A stretch of 64,000 nucleotides of DNA, taken from assembly GCA_037176845.1 (NCBI GenBank), contig JAYKXP010000002.1, positions 992,001-1,056,000 of the forward strand, in the 5' to 3' direction. Position numbers and translations under genes: made by a program. This document shows, in pieces, positions 34,704 to 46,449 of the stretch; position 1 is the stretch's first letter, and every line of letters begins with the position of its first letter. The notes beneath the pieces were generated by a model. It did no database searches. It saw nothing but the letters and a program-made list of their open reading frames with translations, and was not told where the DNA came from. This DNA comes from Paramarasmius palmivorus. Lineage: Eukaryota; Basidiomycota; Agaricomycetes; Agaricales; Marasmiaceae.

Positions 34704-35536
34704 GTCATTGTTAATGGGCCAATCGGTCTCTGTAAGTGCTCGATTTCAACACGAGAGTCTTTTCTGAAGGTTTAACAGGATAAAGATCTGGCCAGAATAC
34801 GCATTTCTGCTTTGTGATTCATGAATTAATTGCATATATCCCGCTCGGAACACTCGGAACGTAGGCTACCCTGCTTTGACTTCGAACAAACCCATGAAAC
34901 TCCATGTTGGTATTCAATACTCAATGATCATGCCTATTATGATCCATTCACCTCGGGGACATCCTCAGGGAATTGTCTTACCCAACGGTACTCGGGACTA
35001 ACAATGGCCCTACTCTCCTCGGACTGCTCTAATTTTACCCAGCCTCGGCGAGTCGCTTTCGAACTGAAGTCGGGATCTCAGAATGTAGTGTCGGCCCCGA
35101 TGCACCTCTGGCATTCATTCCTCTGTGTGTGCCAGACTACAGTGATGGAATTTGTGTTCAATAATCACTCAGCACCGATCCGTTCGACACCGGAATCAGG
35201 CGGACACTCTACGTCTTAACCTTCTAAGGTGGTAATCCGGGTTGTATGAAAAGGAGCTAGTTATCGCCGCTTGGTCTGGATGCCATTGGTGCGGGGGAAG
35301 AAGCAAACACGCCTGTTTGTCTATTCAGAGAGAAACCCTTAGTATCCTTAGCACCACCATGCCCCCGATTTTTCCCTTCTCATTTTCAATCTAACTCAGG
35401 TCCTCTCTGTCCGGTCGGCTTTGTTATTTTTGGTACGCACTATAGCTACCCCTTCCCTGGCGTATTTAAGCAGACCTTGATTCCTAGGTTGTGTTATCCA
35501 CTCACATACTCTCAGTCAAACCAGAGCAACACCGTC
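34704..35536. other. Intergenic region between F-box and four-helix protein genes
   Basis: 833 bases that must hold two divergent promoters. An open frame at 34830-35219 lacks any recognisable domain and I reject it. A weak TATA-like word (TATTTAAG, near 35463) lies upstream of the next gene. Confidence 0.4.
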
Positions 35537-36286
35537 ATGGGCAAAGGTCAGCATCGCCTTGGTCTTGTTCGTTGTATGCATTGATTCACCTCTTCTTCAG
35601 TGAACCCGAACGAAAAGGAAGAGGGGAACCCGGGTCGTCTCAGACGTCTCGGTTATGGGGCGGCCTTTTTCCTTGTGTTCGCAATCGGTGAGAGCCACAA
35701 AGACTACTCTCAGCGAAACCTCTACTCACATAGGCCAACCAGCTGCGGCTGCTCTTGGACTTGATGCCCAACAACTTCACAAGTATGGGAACACCAATCA
35801 AAATTACGCATCGTTGGAGTACAAGAACGCCCTCGGCCTCTGTTTGTTCAGCTGCATCTTCACTTTCCTCTGGTTGATCGCGCACTGGCAAGTCAATATG
35901 GGTCGTAAGTAATTAATTCAGGCTGAACCTATAACTTCTAACACGCTGGTGCCTAGTCTCGATCTTCTTTACTTTGGTCGGAGCTGTCTTTTGGGGAACC
36001 TGTGCTGGCATCTTTTATCACTCTACTCCCTTCAGGGCTTTCACCTGTGATAACCCTGTCGATACATTCCCTACTAAATGGCAACCCTACGTCGGTGAAT
36101 GTACTCGCGTCGTTTCGCTGCAAGGACTCTGCTGGGCTGAATGTATGTTCATATCTGGACCCATTTGTTATTCGAGGTAACTAATATATCACTGCAGGGG
36201 CTTTGTTGTGCTTGATGCTTGTGATGAGCATCATCCACAAGATAGAAATCCGGCCCAGGCCCGAGGCATCGTACTATGGTCCATGA
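35537..36286 (+). CDS. Small four-helix integral membrane protein, MARVEL-like topology
   Basis: Five exons, all splicing in frame, encode about 180 residues. The N terminus MGKVNPNEKEEGNPGRLRRL is hydrophilic. Four hydrophobic segments follow: YGAAFFLVFAIG, ALGLCLFSCIFTFLWLIAHW, LSIFFTLVGAVFWGTCAGIF and WALLCLMLVMSII. The loop before the last helix has two cysteines (AFTCDNPVDTF, VGECTRVVSLQGLCW). The C-terminal tail ends RPRPEASYYGP. The layout and the WAE motif before the last helix resemble fungal MARVEL-domain proteins, which act in membrane apposition and trafficking. Family assignment is inferred from topology only. Confidence 0.72.
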
Positions 36287-36901
36287 ACAAATGAAGCGGA
36301 ATACAAGAACGTCCTAGAATTTCGCTTCAATCACGATGATTTGCTTTTGTATATCTGTACTCTCCATCGCATCATGTCCCCGCACTGCATCCAGTACCGA
36401 CGTATCACCTCGCCTCCTCATTTCAAGATGTTCTCCTTCCCCTGTTATTCCCCTATTACTTCTAGTTTCCCTGTATCTATAACGATATCATGGTTAATTA
36501 CGATGTTGTAATGACACCCAGTTTTAGACTCAAAGGTCCTTGCACAAATGTGATATACTTCCGACCCTGGCAGTGGCTTTTGTGACCAAAGTTTTTTCCA
36601 CGGTGACGGTACACTGGCCGCAATCCTCATCCCTCTTTCCTCTTGCCCTCATCTCCTTCCCGAGAGCATTCTTTATACTCTACTCTTTTCACCTATCTTT
36701 CTAATCAGCAGCGGTCGGGAGACTCTGTATACCCCCTTGTAACGACCTTGGATAAACGGCATCAGTGACTGAACAGAATCTCCCCGTGTATAATCACACT
36801 ATTCACCCGCAATTGTCTCCCCGTTTCTTTGTCTTTCCAGCTCTCGGGTAAATCACTCTTTTCACAATATTTCTCTTTCTCTCGCCCCATAGACACGGAG
36901 C
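36287..36901. other. Intergenic spacer before the Kar9-like gene
   Basis: 615 bases. The right part (36640-36900) is pyrimidine-rich with many CTCTTTC-type words, as expected of the Kar9-like promoter and leader. No gene seen. Confidence 0.4.
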
Positions 36902-39769
36902 ATGCCCGCTCTCAGTCTATCATCATCTCGAACCTCCCTCGCAAGCAGCTTGTCGCGCAATGATTATGCCCCACCATCTCCCTCATCTGTCAGCTCGGCT
37001 TCATCCTCAAACTTGTCGTTAGATCAGCAGGACGAAGGTTGGTAGTCTTGTTCCGAGTCATTCAAGAAACTGGAAATAACAAGCCACGGACAGAGAACAT
37101 CACTATCACCGCAAAGCGAGCACTCGTAAAGAATGGAAAGCAGAAGAGTCAAGAGTGCGTCAGACGTTGCCAGCTTATCTATTTTCCTTCTGACCTACTT
37201 ACAGGGATCTACGGCTACTCGCCGTCTCGACACACATGACTGAATTGTCGTACATGATCTCGGATATTCAGACTCGAATATTTGGTGCGTGTCCTTATGC
37301 TTCGAGTAAACCCCTCTCGTCTCACATTATCACTCTAGAAATCCAAGAGCTCAGACACAAGAGTCAGTCCAACGGCGATAACTCGGGGACCACAAGTATA
37401 ATTGACCAGTCCCTAATGACTCTTGATGAGAAACTCGAAGCTGTATCTAAAGGCATGAAGACCGTCAACGACGCTCTAGAGCCCATCCTACAAGCAACGC
37501 CGACCATTCCTCAGGAGGGAGAAGGCAACGAACGTGCCGTTATTATACGGAAGCATACAACTCTGGTATCAGAATGGGAAGCTGTGCAGGATGAGAGTGA
37601 CGTCCTCAGAGAAGAACTCAAGGAGGACAAATGGTTGACCGTGTTCAGAACAGTCACTGACCAGGCAGATGGGATGATGTCCAGTTTAGAGAAGGGCGTT
37701 AACAGGTGCCAGGTGAGTATTCGCGATACATTGACACGACATGATTCTCATTCTTTCCCAGGAATTCATTTGGCAAGTGCACCGAAGAGGTATCGAAGAC
37801 ACCATGGGCCATTCGCAACGGGAAAAGGCACCTCCAACGTTTGAGACGTTCACCACGCTTCTGGATTCATTTGAGGCAAAGAAGAAGTGAGTCATTGCCC
37901 TGTAATCAGCCGATCAAAGTGCTAATGATTTCATATCAGACACTACATGCCCGCGACCTCAAAAGTCTTATCTATCATAGACAAGGGGGTTCGTGACCGT
38001 GTAACGAAGAACGGTGAAACGTTGAGACGACATGCAGAGTCGGCACAGCGGTGGAAGAATCTCAAGGAACGAATAGCAAGGAACAGATGCCGAGATGGAA
38101 ACTGTTCGCAAGATCCTTCTCCAAGGTGATTCGGCCGGCAGCGAAACAGGTTCAAGTACATCAGGGACCACATCGAACGGCTATCTCGCTACCCCTCCGA
38201 GTGGGTCACGCTCGTCGAAAGCCGGAAGTTCTGGGAGTGCTATTTCTAGATCTATCTCTCCCTTCAGAAAGTTTGCCAGAAAGCTCACAGGGAACGATCG
38301 CTCTCCGGCCACTCCCCGTCACTCCACTTAACGTGAATAAACCCAGCGGCTCTCGTGCGCCATCTTCCGAGCCCACACTCCGTAGGCAGAAGACCTCGAT
38401 ATTTCGAAGTCCTGGTAAGCCCACAACGCCAGATCGACCTTCTCACAAGTACAGCCAAAGTCTCACACCAGACTCATCGCCGCGTCATCTAAACGCCGAT
38501 AGTACCATCAAGGGAAGACCTCCACTGAGGCCAGTCTGGAATAGTTCAACCAAGCTAGAGACTGAGGAGCGGAACGCCACGGCAAAGCAACGCCACCGAG
38601 ACGAACGCCATCTGCTGCTGGGAACTACGCAGATGTTCCCCCGATGCCTCCCATTGGACCTGGGACACCGTATCGACGAAGTCTCTCGCGGACTTCAATG
38701 GCATCATCCCGTCCTTGGTCTCCGCTCAATTCATCAGTATCCACGACACACTCTTCCCATCCTCCTCTTCCTACATTCCGACCCCCTTCGCGGGCACAGA
38801 CGCCTGCTCGTGCGCCTTCTCGAGCCTATACACCTGGACCAATCACTCCAAGACCCAGACCGAACACCCCAAGCCATATTCCTGCACCAACAAATAAGCT
38901 GCGTTCGATAGCTGGGCCTCCGTCTGAAGTAGGCGATGACGATGAGCCTACTACAACAATGATGCAGAGAACATTCTCGCCCACTTTCAGCGCCGCTTCG
39001 AGTGGACTCTCCCCACCAAGACCGCCAAGCAGGTCTATGATACCACGGCCTCCCAGCCGCTCAATGATTCCCATCCCAAGTGTATCGCTCTCAACACCGT
39101 CGAGACCATCTACGGCAATGTCAACAAATTACAGCCGAGCCGAGAGCCCAAGCCCTTCTTCTACTTTCAGATCATCTGCTACACGAGCCCAAACGCCGGA
39201 GTCCGCGCTCAAAGCCCGTGCACAGCAGGTACCTGTTTATAACGGTACCATTGGTCGATCTGCAGGTCGTCCACCAACAACTAGACTCCCACCTTCTAGT
39301 TACCGAGATAACTCATCAAGCCGCGCACCTTCTCGCCCCGGCTCGAGAAATGGTGCTTTCACACCTTCTATGGATAACCTTCCTATGCACGAATATGTGC
39401 CAGGAAACATGAACGACCCGCTAGATGTCGAGGTCGCGTCGGTGGTCAACTCTATAGCACATGGTTTGCTGATTGAGAGAGTTGATCCTCCGTTGAAGAA
39501 GGTACCGAAAGACAATGAGGAGATCAAGGCCCAGTATGCCTTTTCGAATGCCTTGAGTAGGAAGGTGGTGACATGCAAGTTGACGACCCTTACAAGAGCT
39601 GGGAAAGGCGCCAGTGCTGGTGGAACAATCACGACAAAGAAAGTTATGTGTCGTGTTGGTGGTGGTCAGTCGTATTGTCATAAAACCGAGGAAGCGTGTT
39701 ACTAAATTCTTTTGTGCAGGTTGGCAAGACCTAAGCCACTACATATTGAACCGCCAGGCTGGCATGTGA
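36902..39769 (+). CDS. Kar9/GAS2-domain microtubule-associated protein
   Basis: Likely links microtubule plus ends to the cell cortex for nuclear or spindle positioning. The Ser-rich start MPALSLSSSRTSLASSLSRN is followed by a helical region (LRLLAVSTHMTELSYMISDI; TLDEKLEAVSKGMKTVNDAL; TFETFTTLLDSFEAKKK). A long disordered Ser/Pro/Arg region follows (about 38100-39400). The C terminus holds the GAS2-related block: DVEVASVVNSIAHGLLIERV, then KVVTCKLTTLTR, KKVMCRVGG and, after a final intron, WQDLSHYILNRQAGM. This block binds microtubules in animal GAS2/MACF proteins and occurs in fungal Kar9-like proteins. Three frame changes without introns (near 38082, 38325 and 38580) are needed to keep the disordered region open. 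I read them as indels. Confidence 0.8.
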
Positions 39770-40029
39770 ACTTTGCATGACGTAGTAGCTATCGTAGACC
39801 CGCGACCAGGACACTTATCAGCACACATTGAAGCATTTCATCCGTACACAGTTCATTCACATCCATGCATTCACCAGCTTTCTCTTGTCGCGCTGTCGTT
39901 CCTATGGGGCAATATATTATTATAGTATGATTCTAATCGTAGGCAAATAGTAGTGTGCATCGTGGACAATCAGGACCGTTGAAGTTTTGCCGACGGCAGT
40001 TTCCTTGTTTGACGTCCACCACCATATCG

Positions 40030-42190
40030 ATGTTCAAGAAGCCGTTCGGAAATCTCAAAACTTCATCTCCTCTTCGTAACTCTGACAGGAAGAAGCTCAG
40101 GAATAGAATCACGGAGCTTTTCTCGATTCCTGTGGAAGATGCCGACCTCCTTGTACCCGAGGGTATCCTTTCTGTAAAGTTCAGCACTCATCTTAACGAG
40201 CAAGGTGTAAGTTCAAGACATAGCCCATTACCAATTGGTTATGTTAATTATTTCATTTAGCTAGCATATCTATCGCCAGATAGTAATCCTTTATGGTTCA
40301 CGATTGGGAAGGGCTCGGAGGATATGATTCCGACTGTGTACACTTTATGGAAGCACGTGAAGTTGCTACCATTCCTTTCGACACCCAAGGCTGTCATTCC
40401 CATCCTCGTGGGTGGTGCAGACCTGATGATTCCAGGAGGTGATTATGCATTCGTTTTTTGCGCGTAACAATCATCTCATTTCATCGATCTTCCCACGAAG
40501 AAAGTCGTTCACCATACACCTTCTCTGAAGGAAGGACAGCTGGTCTCAGTCTGCAAGTATGAAACAAAGGAAGGAACGCCCACGCTTTCGCCTCCTCTTG
40601 CTGTCGGCCGTATGGCTGTCTCCAGCGATCAACTCGCAGAAGGTGGGAAGGAGAAAGGAAAGGCGGTGATTGTGTTGCATACGTGGAAGGATTACTTATG
40701 GGAAATGGGGAACAAGTCAGATCCGCCTGAAGACGTGCCAATACAGATAGGGAACGCAGATGCAGAGCAGTCGGCGCAGTCTACTGAGGAGAATGGTGAC
40801 GATGGACAACCTGCCGGGGATCACAAAGGCAATGGACAACTTGACTACCCAGGATGGCCCTTCGCAGGAAGTAGCAACAGCTTCTACACCTCATAGCTTT
40901 AGATACACGCCAGGGGAGGTCACAGATCTCCTGCACAAGTCTCTCTTGCAAGCACTCGCAACGACGCTATCGAATCTACCAACATCCGCTTTCCCCGTCC
41001 CTTCCACAACATTCAATACCTCTCATATCTTGCCTGCGCGTCCCAACTTTCCATCGCTTGTTGTTTTCCCTAGCTCTGCCATAGGCAAAGATGTAGATCC
41101 TCGCGACTTGGATATGGATCCCCGCGACATCACTATCAAGGCTTCCACGCATAAAGTCCCTTACGACCTTTCTGAGGTCTGCTGAAAAAGCTTCGCTACT
41201 TACAACCAAGTCTCCACCCAAACAATCCGACCTTCTGATCACCTCCGTGAATACCAGACACCCTGACGTTCAAGGTCACAGGACTACATGTTACGGTGGG
41301 CGAAGTGGAAGCCAAGGCTGCGAAGAAGGCCAAGAAGGAGGAGATTGCAGAGAGGGAAGCGAGAAAAAGAAAAATCCGAATTGGACGTGCTGGAACTGTG
41401 GAAACCTCATGGGTCCAGCGTTGCCTTGTTTGAAGGCATGGGCGGAAGGTTCGTTGGTTTATCCTATTTTCACATACCATATCTTTTGACAATAGCTTAC
41501 GATAGCCCGTCCAAGCTATACACTTCTCCTGAGATTCGCGATCTTCTCAATGCGTATATCGCGTCGAAGGAGCTCGTCAATAAGCATGAGCAAGCATACA
41601 TCAATCTTGACGAACTACTAGCGGCATGCGTATCTGCGAAGGCGCCTCAAGGCAAGAAAAAGGCAAAAGATACCGACGTGGCCGAAGAGGATGTCGAGTT
41701 TATGAAGAGGGCAGACCTGACGAAAAAAGTGGTCGAGCGGATGCAAACTTGGTACACAGTCTCTATTGAAGGAAGAGATCCCGTTACGAAGTAAGTGGCT
41801 GGCGAGACACGCGAATTCAAAGCTCTAATATTTAATCTTCTAGGAAAGGAAAACTTGTGCCGATCAATGTCACAACGAAGATACGACAAGGGAGAAAAGC
41901 TTGCACGCTTATCACCGGGTTTGAGCCGTTCCACATAGATGCAGAGGAGATGGCGGAAGATTTGAGGAAGGTCTGCGCTGGTGCAACGTCTGGTAGGGTG
42001 CTCTCGGATTCCACCGTTGTAGGTCCCTGACTGGTTTTCTACAGTTTCGCCTATCCCTGGGAAGCCAGCAGGGTCGGGCCTTGAAGTGCTAGTGCAAGGG
42101 AAACAAACCAAAGCAGTTGCTGATTATCTCCTCGGGAAGGGTGTTCCCAAGAAGTGGATAGAACTGGCGGATATGACTGGGAAGAAGTAA
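40030..42190 (+). CDS. TMA64: Translation factor eIF2D (Tma64/ligatin-like)
   Basis: Binds the 40S ribosome and works in tRNA delivery and recycling of post-termination complexes. MFKKPFGNLKTSSPLR begins an N-terminal domain. The PUA part follows (PFLSTPKAVIPILVGGADLM, then KEGQLVSVCKYETKEGTP). A middle winged-helix part has TPGEVTDLLHKSLLQAL and LDVLELWKPHGSSVALFEGM. A SWIB/MDM2-like part has YTSPEIRDLLNAYIASKELV. The C-terminal SUI1 domain has TTKIRQGRKACTLITGFEPF and, after the last intron, VSPIPGKPAGSGLEVLVQG. It ends DMTGKK. Frame breaks near 41156, 41288 and 41371, the last in an A run, have no introns and are probably sequence errors. Only about 260 bases separate it from the Kar9-like gene on the same strand. 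Confidence 0.88.
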
Positions 42191-42771
42191 CCGATTTATG
42201 ATTTATACAGTTCAGCATTCGAGAACATATGGTGTACAGTAGATGCTCTGAGATCATCGATATTGAATCTGCACTCATACTGTCAGTAAGTACCGCCATC
42301 GCGAATGATCCGGGGGAGGTCCTGGTCCTGGAACCGATCTGGCCTTGTTGCCCAGCTACTGCCACTCCACTCCTTCCCGAATCCCTGAATTATTTCCAAA
42401 TTATTTCTCTCATCCAGATCTCATACTTTTTGGAAACCGGGGCTTTCAGTCGTCCGTCTGCGACAGGGCGAATAAGGGCGAAACTGAATAAGATATCATG
42501 ATTGCTTTGACAGTCGAAATGCTCTGCAACAATTGTGGGACAGACGCCGACGTCCAAAAATGCATTGTTCGCTTCAAGGTCTAGACAGGGATGGAAAGAT
42601 GAAATAGCTTGGACCTAGAAAGGACTAGATAATAATACAACCCGTTATCATCCGTCCAAGATGACGGGCGGTCCTAGCATATGCCCGACAAGCATTCTGC
42701 CAGAAGGTCTGGGACCGATATATATAAAAGCTTGAAAGGAAGAGGGTCGTGGCACCCTTCAATCGGAAATT
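42191..42771. other. Intergenic spacer between eIF2D and the Ser-rich frame
   Basis: 581 bases with no convincing gene. The right end holds a strong TATA box (42719-42729). Confidence 0.4.
42719..42729 (+). promoter_or_regulatory. TATA box upstream of the Ser-rich frame
   Basis: TATATATAAAA lies 43 bases before the ATG at 42772. This spacing fits a very short leader and supports that ATG as the true first start codon of the transcript. Confidence 0.6.
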
Positions 42772-42972
42772 ATGCCTCGTAAACTCATCAAGCCTCGAAT
42801 TTCGTTCCCATCCTCTGACTCTAGTTCCGAGTCTGATCATGACGAGCCTCTTGGGCTGGGAGTAAAGGAAAATGGCGGGAAGCGTAATGTCCTGAGAAGT
42901 ATGAAGAAGGGTGTCGAGAGAATTCGGTCGATTTCTTTTCATTCTCCCAAGAAACCATCGTCGAAAAGGTAA
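42772..42972 (+). CDS. Short Ser/Lys-rich frame, either a 66-residue protein or the first exon of the TRAPPC12-like gene
   Basis: MPRKLIKPRISFPSSDSSSE begins a basic, Ser-rich frame that ends KKPSSKR with a stop at 42970-42972. That stop sits inside a possible splice donor (AAAAG then GTAATT). An open frame resumes beyond a good acceptor near 43010 (ESFSVVRALESVTHVI) and runs into the TRAPPC12-like protein. The joined frame is off by one base, and the AAAA run at the junction could hide an indel. I cannot decide between a small separate protein and a 5' exon. The TATA box just upstream favours this ATG as a start. Confidence 0.45.
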   Translation: MPRKLIKPRISFPSSDSSSESDHDEPLGLGVKENGGKRNVLRSMKKGVERIRSISFHSPKKPSSKR

Positions 42973-43165
42973 TTTTATTTGCTTGCATTGGTCGTCGTCG
43001 TGGTTATTGACAGAGAGCTTTAGTGTGGTCCGTGCGCTGGAATCAGTGACCCATGTGATCCTTACACCTCGGCATGACCGAGCTGTATCTCTCCCTCTTG
43101 AACTACCACCATCACCATCTCGACCTCTCCCTTCGACGATTTCCCCTTCTTCATCGTCATCAACA

Positions 43166-44975
43166 ATGGCTTCAGACTATCGAAGGGATGAACCGGCTCG
43201 TTCAGACGTGCTAGACAACGAGACAGTGTCGCAGGAGCCCCAGTCTCCTCGGTCACCTTCAGCTGAAGAGCTCTCGTCAGTCTATGTCGAGCCAGAGGTC
43301 CCTCAATCCATTTCTGATAGAAGAAGACTCGCCAGAAAGTCACCCGTCTGACTCCCTACCTCCTATAGAAGACACTACCCTCGACGTACCACCAGTCTCC
43401 TCAACACCAGTCACACCAACCACACCAAACGTTAACAAAGACGTCCCGCCGCCACCAGCTGAAGAGACGATTGCAGAAGAAGAGGAAGAAGTACCAGAAC
43501 TCTATTTACCAGGTCTCGTCATACCGACGATGTTCCTCCCAATCCCCAATGTGCGCCTCCCAGTTTCATATCATCTAACCTGGTGGCTATCTAAGGATTC
43601 ACTGTATTTACCTTGTATTAGACTGATCCGTTGACTACCCTGTTGAACAAATATATTTATCCGCCTGATAAACGACCTGTTCGAGATCTATCTGGAGAAT
43701 GGCAAAACAGCAACTTCCACGCCATGGTCATGACCAACAGCTGGAGAGCGTTGGCACGAATGGCACGCGATAGAATTGTTGCTACAGACCCAGAAGAGCT
43801 TTCTCTCATACTAGGGGTGAGCCCATGCTCTTTAACGGGTCCGGTAGTGCTAAACCTTGGCGGTTCTAGTTGTGGTATTTGCGGCTCGCATGCTTATCAC
43901 GGCTACGTCTCTTCAACCAAACGTCCGTGGAATGCAACAATTTGTTCTCTGTATTGAACGCGGTAGAGCCACCAGAGACCAAAGCGTACCTTTTCGATCG
44001 CCTTCTTCCCTTCGAACTGGAAGTGATGTACACACGGCTCAAATATTGGGCCGGCGACCACATGTCATACCTCGATTCCCTTTACGAGCTCTTGAAGAAG
44101 TGCAGGACAAAAGCACGTACGACTGCATCAGATGATACGACTGTCGCCATGTGGAAAGAGCGCGGAGCGAGGATATGTTTGATCATTGCTTCGCAACTTA
44201 TGGAAATGAAGGTGAAGAAGATCCTTTGTATTCTAATTGCTATCTGATGACCATTCTTATTGATAGGAGTACAGTGCTGCGTGTAAACTCTTGGAACCTC
44301 TTCTCGACCAGGAATACGAAGCGGAGGACCTGTCATCGCCCACTCTTCGATCAGCAATTGCTCGAATTTACCTCCAGTCTGGATATATCTCCATGGCGAA
44401 AAAGCACTTTGACGTCGTTGACAAGGATTCAACGGCGGAGCAAGCACAAAAAGAGATGAACAAGGCTCTGCTTGCTTCTGCTAACGGTGAATGGAAGGTA
44501 GCAAGTGAAACACTGACAGCACTACTGGAGCGTGAAGAAGAGAATTTCACCGTGTGTCATGGCTGCTATGTTATGCTTTTAACCTATTCTGATGCGTGCG
44601 ACCGCAGGCCGTGAACAATCTGTCTGTGGCGCTTCTAAGTCAAGGGAGGCTGAAGGAGGTGAATTTCAAAAAGAAATCTGTTCGTAAACTCCGAAGATCT
44701 CATTGGACGTCTGACAGGGTATCGACGTCTTGGAGAAAGCTCTCAGGTCATCCCCATCCACGGTCGTGGTCGCCGAACCATTTCTATTCAACCTCTGTGA
44801 GATTTCTGATTCTTCTAGCGGAATATTTCGACTGATTGATGATCCTTGACTAGCAACCCTTTACGAACTACGCTCGGCCACGGCCACGCAGAAGAAACTT
44901 GAATTATTGATCGAGGTAGCCAAGTGGAGCGGAGATGGACTGAAGGTTTCATGTCTGAAGATGCCTAGCAATTGA
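43166..44975 (+). CDS. TRAPPC12-like TPR protein (TRAPP complex subunit)
   Basis: TRAPP complexes tether vesicles and activate Rab GTPases in ER-Golgi and autophagy traffic. After an acidic, Pro-rich N terminus (SDRRRLARKSP, PPPAEETIAEEEEEVPELYL) comes the core. It holds TDPLTTLLNKYIYPP, TNSWRALARMARDRIV, then across an intron LWYLRLACLSRLRLFNQTS, and LPFELEVMYTRLKYWAGDHM. This matches what I know of TRAPPC12/TTC15. TPR-type helices follow (ARIYLQSGYISMAKKHFDVV; ALLASANGEWKVASETLTAL; AVNNLSVALLSQGRLKE). The last exons give GIDVLEKALRSSPSTVVV and TLYELRSATATQKKLELL. The stop is at 44975. One frame step near 43330-43350 may be an intron or indel. It is convergent with RFC3 copy 1, with only about 90 bases between the stop codons. 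Confidence 0.78.
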
Positions 44976-45068
44976 GATGCCAATCTTGCGTTGCGGGACC
45001 ATTAAGTCATCCTCAATGTTTGAAAACAAAGATAGCATTGCGGATGAGTAGAATACAGAGAAAGCTTA

Positions 45069-46449
45069 TTATACAGATCGGGAAGTAAGTTCGACCGCGT
45101 TTTTGAAAGCGCCTAGAAGCGCACTCAACTGAATTTTCTCGCTGCCACCAGTCGAAAGGCGATGTCTGTCAGCGGGAACGTTAGCATTAGTAGGTAAGCC
45201 AGCCAGATCAACAGAAACGCACTCAGTTGTGGCGAGATGGTCCAACAAGTAAATTCTTGCATGAGGTTTGAGCTCTATCGTTTCAACGTATTCATATGCT
45301 CCGGTGAGGAGATCCTGGAGCGCGAGACCGCGCTCAATCTTCATTTTGGAGATCACTGTACAAAAGCAGGTCAACGGGGAACAGGCCGATGATGGCACAA
45401 AATTACTTTGATACGCTGCGGTGAACTCGGAACTCAACATGTATTGGACGATCTTCTCGATGTCGGATGGGTGAGGGTTCCCCGTACAGTTGTATATCTC
45501 CGTTTCTCTAGTAACATCGTAGGCAGCGTGACAAGCTTGAAGGACGTTTAGAGCGCGTCTCATGTCTCCCTTTGACAGTTTCAATAATGCATTCTTGCCG
45601 TCTTCCGTCAAGTTGACCCTGGATGGCTGTTAGCAATAGATCATTGTGCAGGCGTCGTCGGAGCTTACTTCTCCGCCTCAATCACGGTAATGAGGCGCTT
45701 TTCAACTTCCGCAATGGGAAGTGGTGAGAATCGGAAGCGTGTACATCGACTTTGGATAGCTGGTGTGATCTTGTTGACATAGTTGCAGATGATGCAGAAG
45801 CGGACGTTCTTTGTGTATTGTTCAATAATACGCCGCAGTGCAGCCTGGGCAGCTTGAGTCATCATATCGGCTTCGTCCAGTATAATAAGCTTGAAGCCCT
45901 TTGAGAAAAGGGTTCGAGTTTCTGCGAATTGCTTGATTTGTTCACGAACGACGTCGATTCCTCGGTCATCGGAAGCGTTCAGCTGCGATGTATGATTAGG
46001 ACGCGCAGACGCGTTATGAAAGATTTGCACACCTCTAATATTTGCTTCTTGTAATCTGCTCCATATATCCTCCGTGCTACCGCGAGAATTGTAGATGTCT
46101 TCCCCGTTCCTGGTGGTCCATAGAACAAGAGATGTGGTAGCCGGTTTTTCTCGATAAACTTTTCGACTGTGTAACAATGAGCAAATGCTTGCTGATGAAA
46201 CTGTCACAATTATTACTTGTGCTCGTAATCTCCTTGTGGGATACAACGTCATCTAATGTCACAGGTCGATATTTCTCTACCCTGCGAAGGTGTTAGAAGA
46301 CGAGTTATGCACCAAGAACGCGACACTTACCATGGTAGGTTTTCGCTATCAGCAGGAGGAACGTCGATGTCAAGAGCCTTTCCTTTCCCCTTTGCCGACG
46401 CAGGAATGGTGTCCACGTCCATCATCTGAGTGTCGTCGTCGTTGTCCAT
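45069..46449 (-). CDS. RFC3: Replication factor C subunit 3, copy 1
   Basis: A clamp-loader ATPase subunit that loads PCNA in DNA replication and repair. The start [14 protein letters not shown] is followed by ENLPW, then [16 protein letters not shown]. The Walker A motif is [14 protein letters not shown] and the Walker B motif is [12 protein letters not shown]. Sensor 1 is [11 protein letters not shown], the arginine-finger region is [10 protein letters not shown], and the clamp-loader helix region is [19 protein letters not shown]. The C terminus [20 protein letters not shown] ends shortly before the stop. All exons join in frame. Two introns (51 nt near 45358-45408 and 57 nt near 45166-45222) are multiples of three with no stop, so retaining them would keep the frame. 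It is the first gene of a tandem duplication; the second copy is at 53648-55003. Confidence 0.95.

Noticed and set aside
34830..35219. 130-codon open frame between the F-box and four-helix genes
   Set aside because: No domain, no signal peptide, no splice structure and no promoter. It lies in a divergent intergenic region.
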